From CBDUMN01 sp965368335 (lineage in GTDB: Bacteria; Pseudomonadota; Alphaproteobacteria; Rhodospirillales; JAPHRK01): 8,802 nucleotides of DNA. The notes below the pieces were generated by a model. That model searched no databases and was not told where the DNA came from. It saw only the letters and a list, made by a program, of their open reading frames with translations. Positions 1-6,449 of this stretch are shown here, in pieces. The DNA is taken from positions 1 to 8,802 of the forward strand of contig CBDUMN010000125.1 in NCBI GenBank assembly GCA_965368335.1, in the 5' to 3' direction. How positions within the stretch are numbered: position 1 is the first letter of the stretch; the number at the start of each line of letters is the position of its first letter. The position numbers and the translations under genes were made by a program.

Positions 1-417
1 GCGGTGCGGTGTGCGGTGATGATGGATACGCTCTACGATCAGTGGAACAAGCTGGTGGAGAACGTCGCTTCGGGCGATACCGACACCTTCAATGCGCCGG
101 TCTTCCCGAAAGGCGAAGTTCAGGGCTTCGGTTTCCACGAAGCGCCGCGTGGGGTTCTGTCCCACTGGGTCGTGGTCGAAGACGCGAAGATCAAAAACTA
201 CCAAGCGGTCGTGCCGTCCACCTGGAACGCCGGGCCGCGTGACTCCGACGATCAGATCGGGCCTTATGAGTCCTCGCTGATGAACAACCCGGTCGCCGAC
301 CCCGAGAACCCGCTCGAGGTTCTCAGGACCGTTCACTCCTTCGACCCCTGCATCGCCTGTGCGATCCATATGGTCGATACGGAGCAGAAAGAGATCGTCA
401 AGGTGAAGGCCCTCTAA
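1..417 (+). CDS. hupL: [NiFe]-hydrogenase large subunit, C-terminal part (5' end outside window)
   Basis: This is the C-terminal 138 residues of the catalytic subunit of an uptake-type (group 1-like) [NiFe] hydrogenase, which holds the Ni-Fe(CN)2CO site. The reading frame is open to the window edge, so the gene is partial by position, not broken. Visible family signatures are EAPRG followed by a beta segment, the VVPSTWNAGPRD block, and the C-terminal nickel motif DPCIACAIH at 343-369. That motif carries two of the four cysteines that ligate the metal site. After the motif His comes a 15-residue tail (370-414) starting Met-Val-Asp. In this family the tail is removed by an endopeptidase after nickel insertion, and the candidate enzyme is the next gene. 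The stop TAA shares its last base with the ATG of that gene. The subgroup cannot be settled without the N-terminal half and the small subunit; hyaB or hynL would be equivalent names. Confidence 0.96.
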   Translation, partial: AVRCAVMMDTLYDQWNKLVENVASGDTDTFNAPVFPKGEVQGFGFHEAPRGVLSHWVVVEDAKIKNYQAVVPSTWNAGPRDSDDQIGPYESSLMNNPVADPENPLEVLRTVHSFDPCIACAIHMVDTEQKEIVKVKAL

Positions 418-971
418 TGGAGGCCTTCGATACCGATATCCTGGTGATCGGTATGGGCAATGTGCTCATGCAGGACGAGGGAATAGGCGTACGGGCGGCC
501 GAAGAACTCGAAAGCCGGTACGTCATTCCCGATACGGTCACCCTCATGGATGGCGGGACGACGGGAACGGAGCTTTTGAACCCCATGCGGGGGATCAAGC
601 ACCTGATCGTCGCCGATGCGGTCAACACCGGGGCGCCTCCGGGCTCCCTGGTGCGTATCGCCAATGAAGAAGTGCCCGCCTTTTTCCAGACGAAACTCTC
701 GAACCATCAGTTGGGCTTGTCCGACCTTTTGGCGCTGCTGTCTCTGACCAACGATTCGCCGGAAAACGTCACCATCATCGGTATGGTGCCGCACCATCTG
801 GAGAATAAGTTGGGCTTGAGCGAAGAAGCCAGTAGCGGCTTGCCGGGGATGGTTGAGATGCTGGTTGAGGAACTGGAAAGCATCGGCGTGACGCTTGAAA
901 AACGCGCCGAGCCGCTGCCCTGTTACTGGGCCGAGCAGGCCGCGCTTGAGGCGACAAAAGAATGTGCGTAG
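417..971 (+). CDS. hupD: Hydrogenase maturation endopeptidase (HyaD/HupD/HybD family)
   Basis: This is a cytoplasmic nickel-dependent protease of 184 residues that cleaves the C-terminal tail of the matured large subunit after the DPCxxCxxH motif. It opens with the family signature GMGNVLMQDEGIG (residues 12-24). The three metal-contacting residues known from E. coli HybD (Glu16, Asp62, His93) line up with Glu21, Asp67 (in LIVADA) and His97 (in NHQLGL). MDGGT (44-48) and ELL (52-54) are also conserved. A tail of roughly 20 residues beyond the HybD length is present, as is common in HupD proteins, and it ends by overlapping the next gene by 10 bases. The start ATG overlaps the large-subunit stop (TAATG), with a purine-rich AAGGTGAAGG upstream. 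Its position directly after its substrate gene supports a dedicated pairing. Confidence 0.96.
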   Translation: MEAFDTDILVIGMGNVLMQDEGIGVRAAEELESRYVIPDTVTLMDGGTTGTELLNPMRGIKHLIVADAVNTGAPPGSLVRIANEEVPAFFQTKLSNHQLGLSDLLALLSLTNDSPENVTIIGMVPHHLENKLGLSEEASSGLPGMVEMLVEELESIGVTLEKRAEPLPCYWAEQAALEATKECA

Positions 972-1252
972 GCGTTCCCGTCAAAATCCTCGAGGAAGGG
1001 GACTTCGTGCAAAAGGCCGAGGGCAAGAACGGCATCGAAGACGTCAACATGATGCTGATCGGTTCTCAGCCGGTCGGGACCTGGGTGCTAAACTACCTGG
1101 GTTCGGCCCGCGAAGTGCTTTCCCAAGAAGAAGCCGAGAAAATCAATAGCGCGCTCGACGGTCTTTCCGCCCTGATGAACGGCGAAGAAGAGATCGATGT
1201 AGATCATTATTTCCCAGATATCGGGCAGGTCGCAGCTGGAGTAAAATCATGA
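962..1252 (+). CDS. hupF: HypC/HupF-family hydrogenase chaperone
   Basis: This small protein of 96 residues belongs to the HypC/HupF/HybG family. The N-terminus MCVGVPVKI carries the invariant Cys2, exposed after Met removal, which in HypC contacts HypD and the iron. The core block VGTWVLNYLGSAREVL (38-53) matches the conserved beta-barrel segment. The conserved His of HypC (His51 in E. coli) falls on Tyr45 here. That, with the acidic C-terminal extension (EEEIDVDHYFPD), points to the HupF branch rather than housekeeping HypC. In Rhizobium leguminosarum HupF protects and assists immature HupL in the presence of oxygen. The gene overlaps hupD by 10 bases, with GAGG (948-951) ten bases before its ATG, and its TGA overlaps the next start (ATGA). 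The HupF rather than HypC assignment is my inference from by-eye alignment. Confidence 0.88.
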   Translation: MCVGVPVKILEEGDFVQKAEGKNGIEDVNMMLIGSQPVGTWVLNYLGSAREVLSQEEAEKINSALDGLSALMNGEEEIDVDHYFPDIGQVAAGVKS

Positions 1253-1857
1253 AAAGCCCTGAAAGTCTTGCCGCCGAAGTCAAAGCCGTTTTTTCCAATA
1301 TCCATGAAAACAGCATGGCCGGTCTGCCTATTGTCAATCGTCTGGTCGATGTGGATACCGTCTGCTTTCAGGAATTCGACGGACGCACCATCGGCGTCAT
1401 CGTTACGCCCTGGCTCATGACCTTGGCGCTGTTTCCCGGCGATGCAGATGACTGGAGCAAAATTGAGGTGGGTGCGAAGGCGCGCTTTACCTTTCCGTCC
1501 CGCGACTATGAGTTCCTCGCCAACGAAATCGAAGGGATTGGAAAATACTACGGCTATGCCATGTATTCGCCGATGCATGAGTTTGAACATCACGACCATG
1601 CCGTGGCCGGCGCCACCGCCTTTATGGAACTTTTGATGATCGAGAACGAAAACGCCGAAGAGGTGTTGGACGAATATCGTCTCGCCCAGTTCCTTCAGGG
1701 TGAGGACATGGAAACCATCAAGCAAAAGGAATGCGCCTCTAAGAACCCGGTTGTCGATGGCGAAGTGACCTTGAGCGAAAAGGCCAAAGAGCCCATCGGG
1801 CGGCGCGAACTGCTGCGCGGTGAATTTTTGAAAACCCGCCCTGCCGGGATTGCGTAA
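1249..1857 (+). CDS. hupJ: [NiFe]-hydrogenase assembly chaperone, HybE/HupJ family
   Basis: This 202-residue cytoplasmic assembly factor is related to E. coli HybE and rhizobial HupJ. HybE helps assembly of the hydrogenase and is thought to prevent premature Tat export. Diagnostic features are MAGLPIVN (23-30), IGVIVTPWLMTLALFPG (48-64) and the FPSRDYEF strand (82-89), followed by MYSPMHEF (105-112). The C-terminus has GRRELLRGEFL (184-194), typical of this family. It is longer than HybE because of a charged linker at about 140-180. A histidine-rich patch, HEFEHHDH (110-117), stands out. No rubredoxin (CxxC pairs) is fused or encoded beside it, although rhizobial clusters have hupI just before hupJ. 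GGAG (1238-1241) lies seven bases before the ATG, which overlaps the hupF stop. The family is confident; the exact partner protein here is inferred. Confidence 0.9.
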   Translation: MKSPESLAAEVKAVFSNIHENSMAGLPIVNRLVDVDTVCFQEFDGRTIGVIVTPWLMTLALFPGDADDWSKIEVGAKARFTFPSRDYEFLANEIEGIGKYYGYAMYSPMHEFEHHDHAVAGATAFMELLMIENENAEEVLDEYRLAQFLQGEDMETIKQKECASKNPVVDGEVTLSEKAKEPIGRRELLRGEFLKTRPAGIA

Positions 1858-1955
1858 CTTTTTAAACAGCGCCGCTCCAATTTGATGGAAGTCCGTGTTC
1901 AATGGAATACAACCGAAGTAAGCTGGCTGCTGGCGTGGCAAGAAGCAGGAGTAGC
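1858..1955 (+). other. 98-bp gap between hupJ and hupK
   Basis: This is the longest non-coding stretch between genes in the window. It holds a T-run right after the hupJ stop (CTTTTTT, 1858-1864) with no preceding hairpin, so it is not a convincing terminator. An in-frame ATG at 1902 could extend HupK by 18 residues (sequence like EYNRSKLAAGVARSRSS), but it has no good ribosome-binding site and no family resemblance that I recognise. I see no rubredoxin-like CxxCG pattern, tRNA-like fold or strong promoter. It may simply be a leader in the same transcript. Confidence 0.6.
1947..1951 (+). promoter_or_regulatory. Ribosome-binding site that sets the hupK start
   Basis: AGGAG sits four bases before the ATG at 1956. 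It is among the best Shine-Dalgarno matches in the window and favours that start over the in-frame ATG at 1902, which has only weak upstream purines. Confidence 0.7.
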
Positions 1956-3038
1956 ATGGCGGTCGAGGGAAAGCTGGAGATTTCGTTGTTTGCGGAAGAT
2001 GGAAGGGTTTCACAGGTTGAAATCGCTTCTTCCCGGCCTTTGCGTTTGACCAAGCTGTTTGCCGGAAAAACGCCAGACGAAGCACTGGTCTTGATCGGTT
2101 CGCTCTACAGCGTTTGTGGGATTGCGCAGAAAGCAGCAGCCTTGAGCGCCATTGAGGCCGCTATGGGCCATGAAAAACGAGAGCAAGTGCTGAGGGCGCG
2201 TGGCCTCGCCGTCTGGGCGGAAACGGCGCGAGAGCATATTTTGCGCATCGCCATGGATTGGGGCGACGGGAAGCCTTCCAAGGACCTGCCGCCAATCATC
2301 GCCCTGCCGGGGCGTGTCGTGAATGCGCTGGGTGACGCCTTTACGCTTGGCGGGCAATGCGAGATCAATAGGGTGCAAATTGGAGGTCAGATCGATCTTC
2401 TTGAAGCCTATATAGAGAAAGAAATTTTGGGCTCTTGCTGGTCGAATGGGGCCGAAGAATGGATTGCCGCAAGGGAAACGCCGATGGCCGCGAGGGTCTA
2501 TCATATCAAGGCTCGGGGGTGGGCCGACCTGGGGGAGCAGGCCAAGGTCGGCCTCCTGCCGTCGATGGAGGCCGGGTCGTTAGCTGAAAGGTTCGCCGAT
2601 CCAGACTATGTGGCGAAACCGGACTGGCAGGGCGGCGTTTGCGAAACGACGGCGCTGATCCGAACTGGCGTTCAAGGCCGGGGATTGCTGGCGCGCATGG
2701 TCGCGTTGGTTGCCGAACTGGCGGCCATTCCGCAGCGGTTGCGAGATTTTCTCAATGGGCCGGGCGAGAGTCCGACGTCGGAATTTGTAAAAAACTGGGG
2801 GATCAGTCAACTGGAAGCGGCGCGGGGACGTCTGGTTCATGGAGTCCAGTTGACCGATGGAAAAGTCGGAGCCTACAGAATTCTGGCGCCGACCGAATGG
2901 AACTTTCATCCCGAGGGGATAGCGGCTCGGATTTTGACAGGGTTGGAATTTGAAGATGAAGCGAGCCTTATCGAACGGGCCCGTCAGTTGATTTGCGCCA
3001 TCGATCCCTGCGTGGCGTTTGAGATAAAAGTAGGGTGA
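1956..3038 (+). CDS. hupK: HupK, hydrogenase large-subunit-like maturation scaffold
   Basis: This 360-residue protein is a degenerate relative of the hydrogenase large subunit. The N-terminal region has LYSVCGIAQ (50-58) at the place of the large-subunit RxCGxCxxxH motif. The C-terminus has IDPCVAFE (349-356), then only four residues, at the place of DPCxxCxxH. The first Cys of each pair is kept (Cys54, Cys352), while the second is Ala57 and Phe355, and no cleavable tail follows the motif. A CETTALIRTG segment (about 229-238) resembles the middle ETGALAR-type segment of large subunits. It cannot be a working hydrogenase subunit. In rhizobia HupK takes part in cofactor assembly for HupL under low oxygen and is proposed to be a scaffold for the Fe(CN)2CO group. 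The start at 1956 is chosen for its AGGAG. The stop is followed closely by hypA, with GTGA overlapping the TGA if an alternative hypA start is used. Confidence 0.88.
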   Translation: MAVEGKLEISLFAEDGRVSQVEIASSRPLRLTKLFAGKTPDEALVLIGSLYSVCGIAQKAAALSAIEAAMGHEKREQVLRARGLAVWAETAREHILRIAMDWGDGKPSKDLPPIIALPGRVVNALGDAFTLGGQCEINRVQIGGQIDLLEAYIEKEILGSCWSNGAEEWIAARETPMAARVYHIKARGWADLGEQAKVGLLPSMEAGSLAERFADPDYVAKPDWQGGVCETTALIRTGVQGRGLLARMVALVAELAAIPQRLRDFLNGPGESPTSEFVKNWGISQLEAARGRLVHGVQLTDGKVGAYRILAPTEWNFHPEGIAARILTGLEFEDEASLIERARQLICAIDPCVAFEIKVG

Positions 3039-3046
3039 CGGTCCCG

Positions 3047-3391
3047 ATGCATGAATTGTCTCTTTGCGAAGGAATTATCAAGGTGATTGAGGACCAGGCT
3101 GTCGCTCAGAACTTCACCAAGGTCGAGACGGTTTGGCTTGAGATTGGGGAATTCGCCGGGGTCGAACTCAACGCTTTGCGCTTTGGCTTCGATGTGGTGA
3201 TCAAGGGAACCGTTGCGGAACAGGCGAAGCTGGAAATTATTACGACCGAGGGAACTGCATGGTGCATGCCCTGCGGAGAAACCGTTAAAGTGAGTACCCG
3301 TTACGACGCTTGCCCCCAATGCGGCAGTCATCAGCTACAGATTACCGGCGGGGATGAGCTTCGGATCAAGGAGTTGGAGGTGAACGACTGA
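3047..3391 (+). CDS. hypA: Hydrogenase nickel insertion protein HypA
   Basis: HypA is a nickel metallochaperone that works with HypB to deliver nickel to the large subunit. The protein of 114 residues matches the usual family length. The N-terminus MHELSLCEGI supplies His2, the conserved nickel ligand, which fixes the start at the ATG at 3047. A GTG at 3035, overlapping the hupK stop as GTGA, would add four residues and bury the His, so it is less likely as a functional start, though it may help coupling. The zinc site is WCMPC (Cys73, Cys76) and CPQC (Cys89, Cys92). TAGGG at 3031-3035 is a slightly distant ribosome-binding site for 3047. The TGA stop shares one base with the hypB ATG. Confidence 0.97.
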   Translation: MHELSLCEGIIKVIEDQAVAQNFTKVETVWLEIGEFAGVELNALRFGFDVVIKGTVAEQAKLEIITTEGTAWCMPCGETVKVSTRYDACPQCGSHQLQITGGDELRIKELEVND

Positions 3392-4269
3392 TGTGTACCG
3401 TTTGCGGATGTGGTACGGCTTCTGTAGAAGGCCAAGGCCATAAACACTCTCATGCTCATGACCATACGCACGATCATGAGCATCACCACCATGAACACGC
3501 GCACGATCATGATCACTCCCATATCGAGATGGATGAAAAAGGCGATATCCATTTCGGTAAAGGGCTGGGCGCGACCCATGTGCCGGGGATGGATCAGAAA
3601 AGGATCGTTGAGATCGAGCAGAACATTCTCGGCGAAAACGATCGCTACGCCATGGCCAACCGATCCTACTTCGCCGAGCGCGGCATGTTTGTCCTCAACC
3701 TCGTTTCCAGTCCCGGCTCGGGCAAGACGACGCTGCTGACCCGCTCCATCACCGACTGCAAGGATCGCTTCGCCATGTCGGTGATCGAGGGCGATCAGCA
3801 GACCTCCAACGACGCCGAGCGCATCCGTGAGACGGGCGTCAAGGCGACCCAGGTCAATACAGGCAAGGGCTGCCATCTCGACGCTCATATGGTCGGTCAT
3901 GCGCTCGAACTTCTTGAGCCGGAAGAGGGGAGCGTGCTGTTCATTGAAAACGTCGGCAATCTGGTTTGCCCTGCGGCGTTCGATCTCGGCGAGGCGCACA
4001 AGGTCGCCATTCTTTCGGTGACCGAGGGCGAGGATAAGCCGATCAAATATCCCGATATGTTCCATGCCGCCGAGATCATGATTCTCAACAAAATCGACCT
4101 TCTGCCTTATCTCAATTTCGATGTAGAGAAATGCATCGATTATGCCCGGCAGGTGAACCCGAATATTCGGGTCATGCAACTTTCGGCGACCAGCGGCGAA
4201 GGCCTGGAGGAATGGTTCGGCTGGATTTCCGGAGGCCTGGAAGCGGCAAAGGTGAAAAAACCAGCCTGA
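3391..4269 (+). CDS. hypB: Hydrogenase nickel incorporation GTPase HypB, His-rich type
   Basis: HypB is a 292-residue SIMIBI-class GTPase that drives nickel loading together with HypA. In order: the N-terminal CTVCGC (residues 2-7), matching the high-affinity nickel CxxCxC site; a His-rich segment (17-44, 16 His in 28 residues) thought to store or buffer nickel, as in rhizobial HypB; and a G domain with Walker A SPGSGKTT (107-114), the EGDQQTSNDA switch region (133-142), and NKID (233-236) for guanine recognition. The G-domain metal site is complete, with Cys161-His162 in GKGCHLDA and Cys193 in NLVCPA. GGAGG (3376-3380) lies ten bases upstream of the ATG. The gene overlaps hypA and hypD by one base each (TGATG), implying coupled translation. 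Nothing is missing. Confidence 0.98.
   Translation: MCTVCGCGTASVEGQGHKHSHAHDHTHDHEHHHHEHAHDHDHSHIEMDEKGDIHFGKGLGATHVPGMDQKRIVEIEQNILGENDRYAMANRSYFAERGMFVLNLVSSPGSGKTTLLTRSITDCKDRFAMSVIEGDQQTSNDAERIRETGVKATQVNTGKGCHLDAHMVGHALELLEPEEGSVLFIENVGNLVCPAAFDLGEAHKVAILSVTEGEDKPIKYPDMFHAAEIMILNKIDLLPYLNFDVEKCIDYARQVNPNIRVMQLSATSGEGLEEWFGWISGGLEAAKVKKPA
3439..3522 (+). repeat. Low-complexity CAY codon tract encoding the HypB His-rich segment
   Basis: The tract is dominated by CAT and CAC codons alternating with GAT, GAC, GAG and GCN, and encodes 16 histidines in 28 codons. It is degenerate, with CAT and CAC mixed, so it looks shaped by protein selection rather than recent slippage, although such tracts often vary in length between strains. 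Confidence 0.8.
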
Positions 4270-5408
4270 TGAAATACGTTGAGGAATTCAGGGACGGCAA
4301 GGCCGCCAGAGGCCTGGCTTCGGAAATGCACAAGGCCGTTGAGGCGGACCGCACCTATAGCTTCATGGAATTTTGCGGCGGGCATACCCACGCCATCTTC
4401 CGCTATGGGGTTCAGGATCTGTTGCCCGAACAGGTCAATATGATTCATGGGCCCGGTTGTCCGGTCTGTGTTTTGCCCGTTGGGCGGATCGACAATGCGA
4501 TCTCTCTGGTCCGCGACCACAACGCCATCCTCTGCACCTACGGCGACACGCTTCGAGTGCCCGGTTCCAAGCGCACCAGCCTGATGAAGGTGAAGGCCGA
4601 AGGCGGCGATGTGCGCATGGTCTATTCGGCCATGGACAGCCTGAAAGTGGCTGCTGAGAACCCGGATTGGGAAGTGGTGTTCTTCGGGATCGGGTTTGAG
4701 ACGACAACGCCTCCAACGGCCATGTTGCTCAAGCAAGCCAAGGCGTTGAACGTTAAAAACGTCAGCGTGTTTTCCAACCATGTGCTCACCCCCTCGGCGA
4801 TCACCAATATTTTGGAAAGCGAAGAGGTGCGTGAGCTTGGCACTGTGCCCATCGATGGCTTCTTGGGTCCGGCGCATGTTTCCGCTGTCATCGGCTCCCA
4901 ACCCTACGAGTTTTTCGCCGAGGAATACGCCAAACCGGTGGTGATTTCCGGGTTCGAACCGCTGGATGTCATGCAGTCGATCCTGATGTTGATCCGTCAG
5001 TGCAATGAGCGGGACAATTCGGTGGAGAACGAATACGCCCGCGCCGTGACCCGAATGGGCAACACCAAGGCCCAACAATTGGTCGCCGATATTTTTGAGT
5101 TACGTCGGACGTTTGAATGGCGGGGGCTCGGCATGGTCCCTTATTCGGCTCTGCAAATCAAAAGCGATTACCACCCTTGGGACGCCGAAAGAAAATTCGG
5201 CATCGAGCCAGCCTCGGTGCCCGACAACAAGGCCTGCGAATGTGGGGCCATTTTGCGCGGTATGAAAAAACCGACGGATTGCAAAATCTTCGGCACCGTC
5301 TGTACGCCAGAAAATCCGATGGGGTCCTGCATGGTCTCCCATGAGGGGGCCTGTGCCGCCTACTACGCCTTCGGGCGTTTCCGTGAAGAGCAGAAAGCGA
5401 ACGCATAG
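4269..5408 (+). CDS. hypD: Hydrogenase Fe(CN)2CO assembly protein HypD
   Basis: HypD is an iron-sulfur protein of 379 residues on which, with a HypC-type partner, the Fe(CN)2CO group is built. The start is MKYVEEFRDG at the ATG at 4269, overlapping the hypB stop; earlier in-frame codons lie within hypB and lack family sequence. Signatures are MEFCGGHTHAIFRYG with Cys36, GPGCPVCVLP with the redox-active CxxC Cys64/Cys67, FFGIGFETTTPPTA, and SGFEPLDVMQSI. The C-terminal cysteine-rich block (Cys323, 325, 338, 345, 354, 362) contains the ligands of the [4Fe-4S] cluster. All hallmark residues are present and the length is normal. The HypC partner it needs is not an obvious neighbour; the closest candidate is HupF upstream. 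The TAG stop directly abuts the hypE ATG. Confidence 0.98.
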   Translation: MKYVEEFRDGKAARGLASEMHKAVEADRTYSFMEFCGGHTHAIFRYGVQDLLPEQVNMIHGPGCPVCVLPVGRIDNAISLVRDHNAILCTYGDTLRVPGSKRTSLMKVKAEGGDVRMVYSAMDSLKVAAENPDWEVVFFGIGFETTTPPTAMLLKQAKALNVKNVSVFSNHVLTPSAITNILESEEVRELGTVPIDGFLGPAHVSAVIGSQPYEFFAEEYAKPVVISGFEPLDVMQSILMLIRQCNERDNSVENEYARAVTRMGNTKAQQLVADIFELRRTFEWRGLGMVPYSALQIKSDYHPWDAERKFGIEPASVPDNKACECGAILRGMKKPTDCKIFGTVCTPENPMGSCMVSHEGACAAYYAFGRFREEQKANA

Positions 5409-6449
5409 ATGAAAAGACCCATTCCCAGGCCGCTCGATATCAAGCGGGGCCGCGTCGACCTGACCCACGGCAGCGGTGGGCGCAATATGGCCCAGTTGAT
5501 CGATGAAATGTTCCGCAAGGCCTTCTCAAATCCTCTGCTCGACGCGGCCAACGATCAGGCGGTCTTCGATGCGCCCAAGGGCCGCATGGTGATGACCACC
5601 GATACCTTCGTAATTTCGCCGATCTTCTTTCCGGGCGGTAACATCGGTTCCTTAGCCGTTCACGGCACGGTCAACGATATCGCCATGGGCGGGGCCAAGC
5701 CGCTCTATCTCACTGCCGGGTTCGTCATCGAAGAAGGCTACCCGCTGGCCGATTTGAAGGCGATTGTCGATAGCATGGCCGCTGCTGCCGAAGAGGCGGG
5801 TGTGCAGATCGTTACCGGGGATACCAAGGTGGTCGAGCAGGGCAAGGGCGATGGGGTTTTCATCAACACCGCAGGCATTGGCGTGGTCCCCGATGGTGTG
5901 GCCCCGTCGGGCGAAAAAGCCCGGCCCGGCGATAAGATCTTGGTCAACGGCACGCTCGGCGATCATGGCGTGGCGGTGATGTCGAAGCGGGAGAGCTTGG
6001 GTTTCGAGACGGAAATTCTGTCCGACAGCGCGGCGCTGAATGGCATAGTGGCGGACATGATCGCCGCTGCGCCGGGCATTCGGGTTCTGCGCGATCCCAC
6101 TCGCGGCGGGCTGGCGACGGTGTTGAACGAGATTGCCTTACAGTCCGATGTGGGGGTGACTGTTCGCGAAGACGATCTGCCCATCCGGCCCGAAGTCAAA
6201 GGCGCTTGCGAGCTCTTGGGCCTCGACCCACTTTATGTTGCCAACGAAGGCAAGCTTGTCGCCGTCGTGGCGCCCGAGGACGCCGGACCTGTATTGGCCG
6301 CGATGAAAGCCCATCCGTTGGGTAAGGATGCGGCGATTATCGGTGAGATCAACGAAGACGACCATAACTTCGTTCAAATGGTCACCGGGTTCGGCGGCAG
6401 CCGGATCATCGACTGGTTGGCCGGTGAGCAACTGCCGAGAATTTGTTGA
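5409..6449 (+). CDS. hypE: Carbamoyl dehydratase HypE (cyanide ligand synthesis)
   Basis: HypE is a 346-residue PurM/ThiL-like ATP-dependent enzyme that converts a C-terminal Cys thiocarbamate, supplied by HypF, to thiocyanate, the source of the CN ligands. Seen in order: DLTHGSGGRNM (17-27), the TTDTFVISP strand (63-71), GNIGSLAVHGTVNDIAMGGAKP (78-98 region), LRDPTRGGLATVLNE in the second domain, and the C-terminal PRIC, whose Cys346 is the modified residue and the very last codon. The gene begins immediately after the hypD stop with no spacer and only weak purine-rich sequence upstream, so it probably depends on reinitiation by ribosomes leaving hypD. HypF, its carbamoyl donor, is not in the window. 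Confidence 0.98.
   Translation: MKRPIPRPLDIKRGRVDLTHGSGGRNMAQLIDEMFRKAFSNPLLDAANDQAVFDAPKGRMVMTTDTFVISPIFFPGGNIGSLAVHGTVNDIAMGGAKPLYLTAGFVIEEGYPLADLKAIVDSMAAAAEEAGVQIVTGDTKVVEQGKGDGVFINTAGIGVVPDGVAPSGEKARPGDKILVNGTLGDHGVAVMSKRESLGFETEILSDSAALNGIVADMIAAAPGIRVLRDPTRGGLATVLNEIALQSDVGVTVREDDLPIRPEVKGACELLGLDPLYVANEGKLVAVVAPEDAGPVLAAMKAHPLGKDAAIIGEINEDDHNFVQMVTGFGGSRIIDWLAGEQLPRIC

Noticed and set aside
1858..1866. T-run after the hupJ stop as a rho-independent terminator
   Set aside because: There is no GC-rich hairpin directly upstream of the T-run.
1882..1910. Possible sigma-70 promoter TTGATG-17 bp-GAATAC before hupK
   Set aside because: The -35 matches four of six bases, but the -10 matches only two of six, so it is no better than chance in this composition.
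1927..1948. Small inverted repeat CTGCT/AGCAG near the hupK ribosome-binding site
   Set aside because: Only five base pairs with a 12-base loop and no extension of the stem; too weak to call a regulatory hairpin.
1931..1950. Possible sigma-54 -24/-12 element in TGGCGTGGCAAGAAGCA
   Set aside because: The spacing between GG and GC is 11 rather than 10 bases, and the -12 half does not fit TTGC.
1902..1955. N-terminal extension of HupK starting at the ATG at 1902
   Set aside because: The upstream context lacks a Shine-Dalgarno sequence, while the ATG at 1956 has AGGAG at four bases' spacing and starts where large-subunit-like sequence begins.
1207..2085. Long reverse-strand open frame opposite hupF, hupJ and the start of hupK
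   Set aside because: It runs antisense across three well-supported genes, has no family resemblance, and is a mirror of GC-biased codons on the + strand. The same holds for the other long reverse frames, such as those at 3331-4179, 4140-5078, 7007-7675 and 7970-8704.
4131..4268. N-terminal extension of HypD into hypB (46 extra residues)
   Set aside because: The extra segment is hypB read in another frame and has no HypD family sequence. The canonical start MKYVEEF overlaps the hypB stop.
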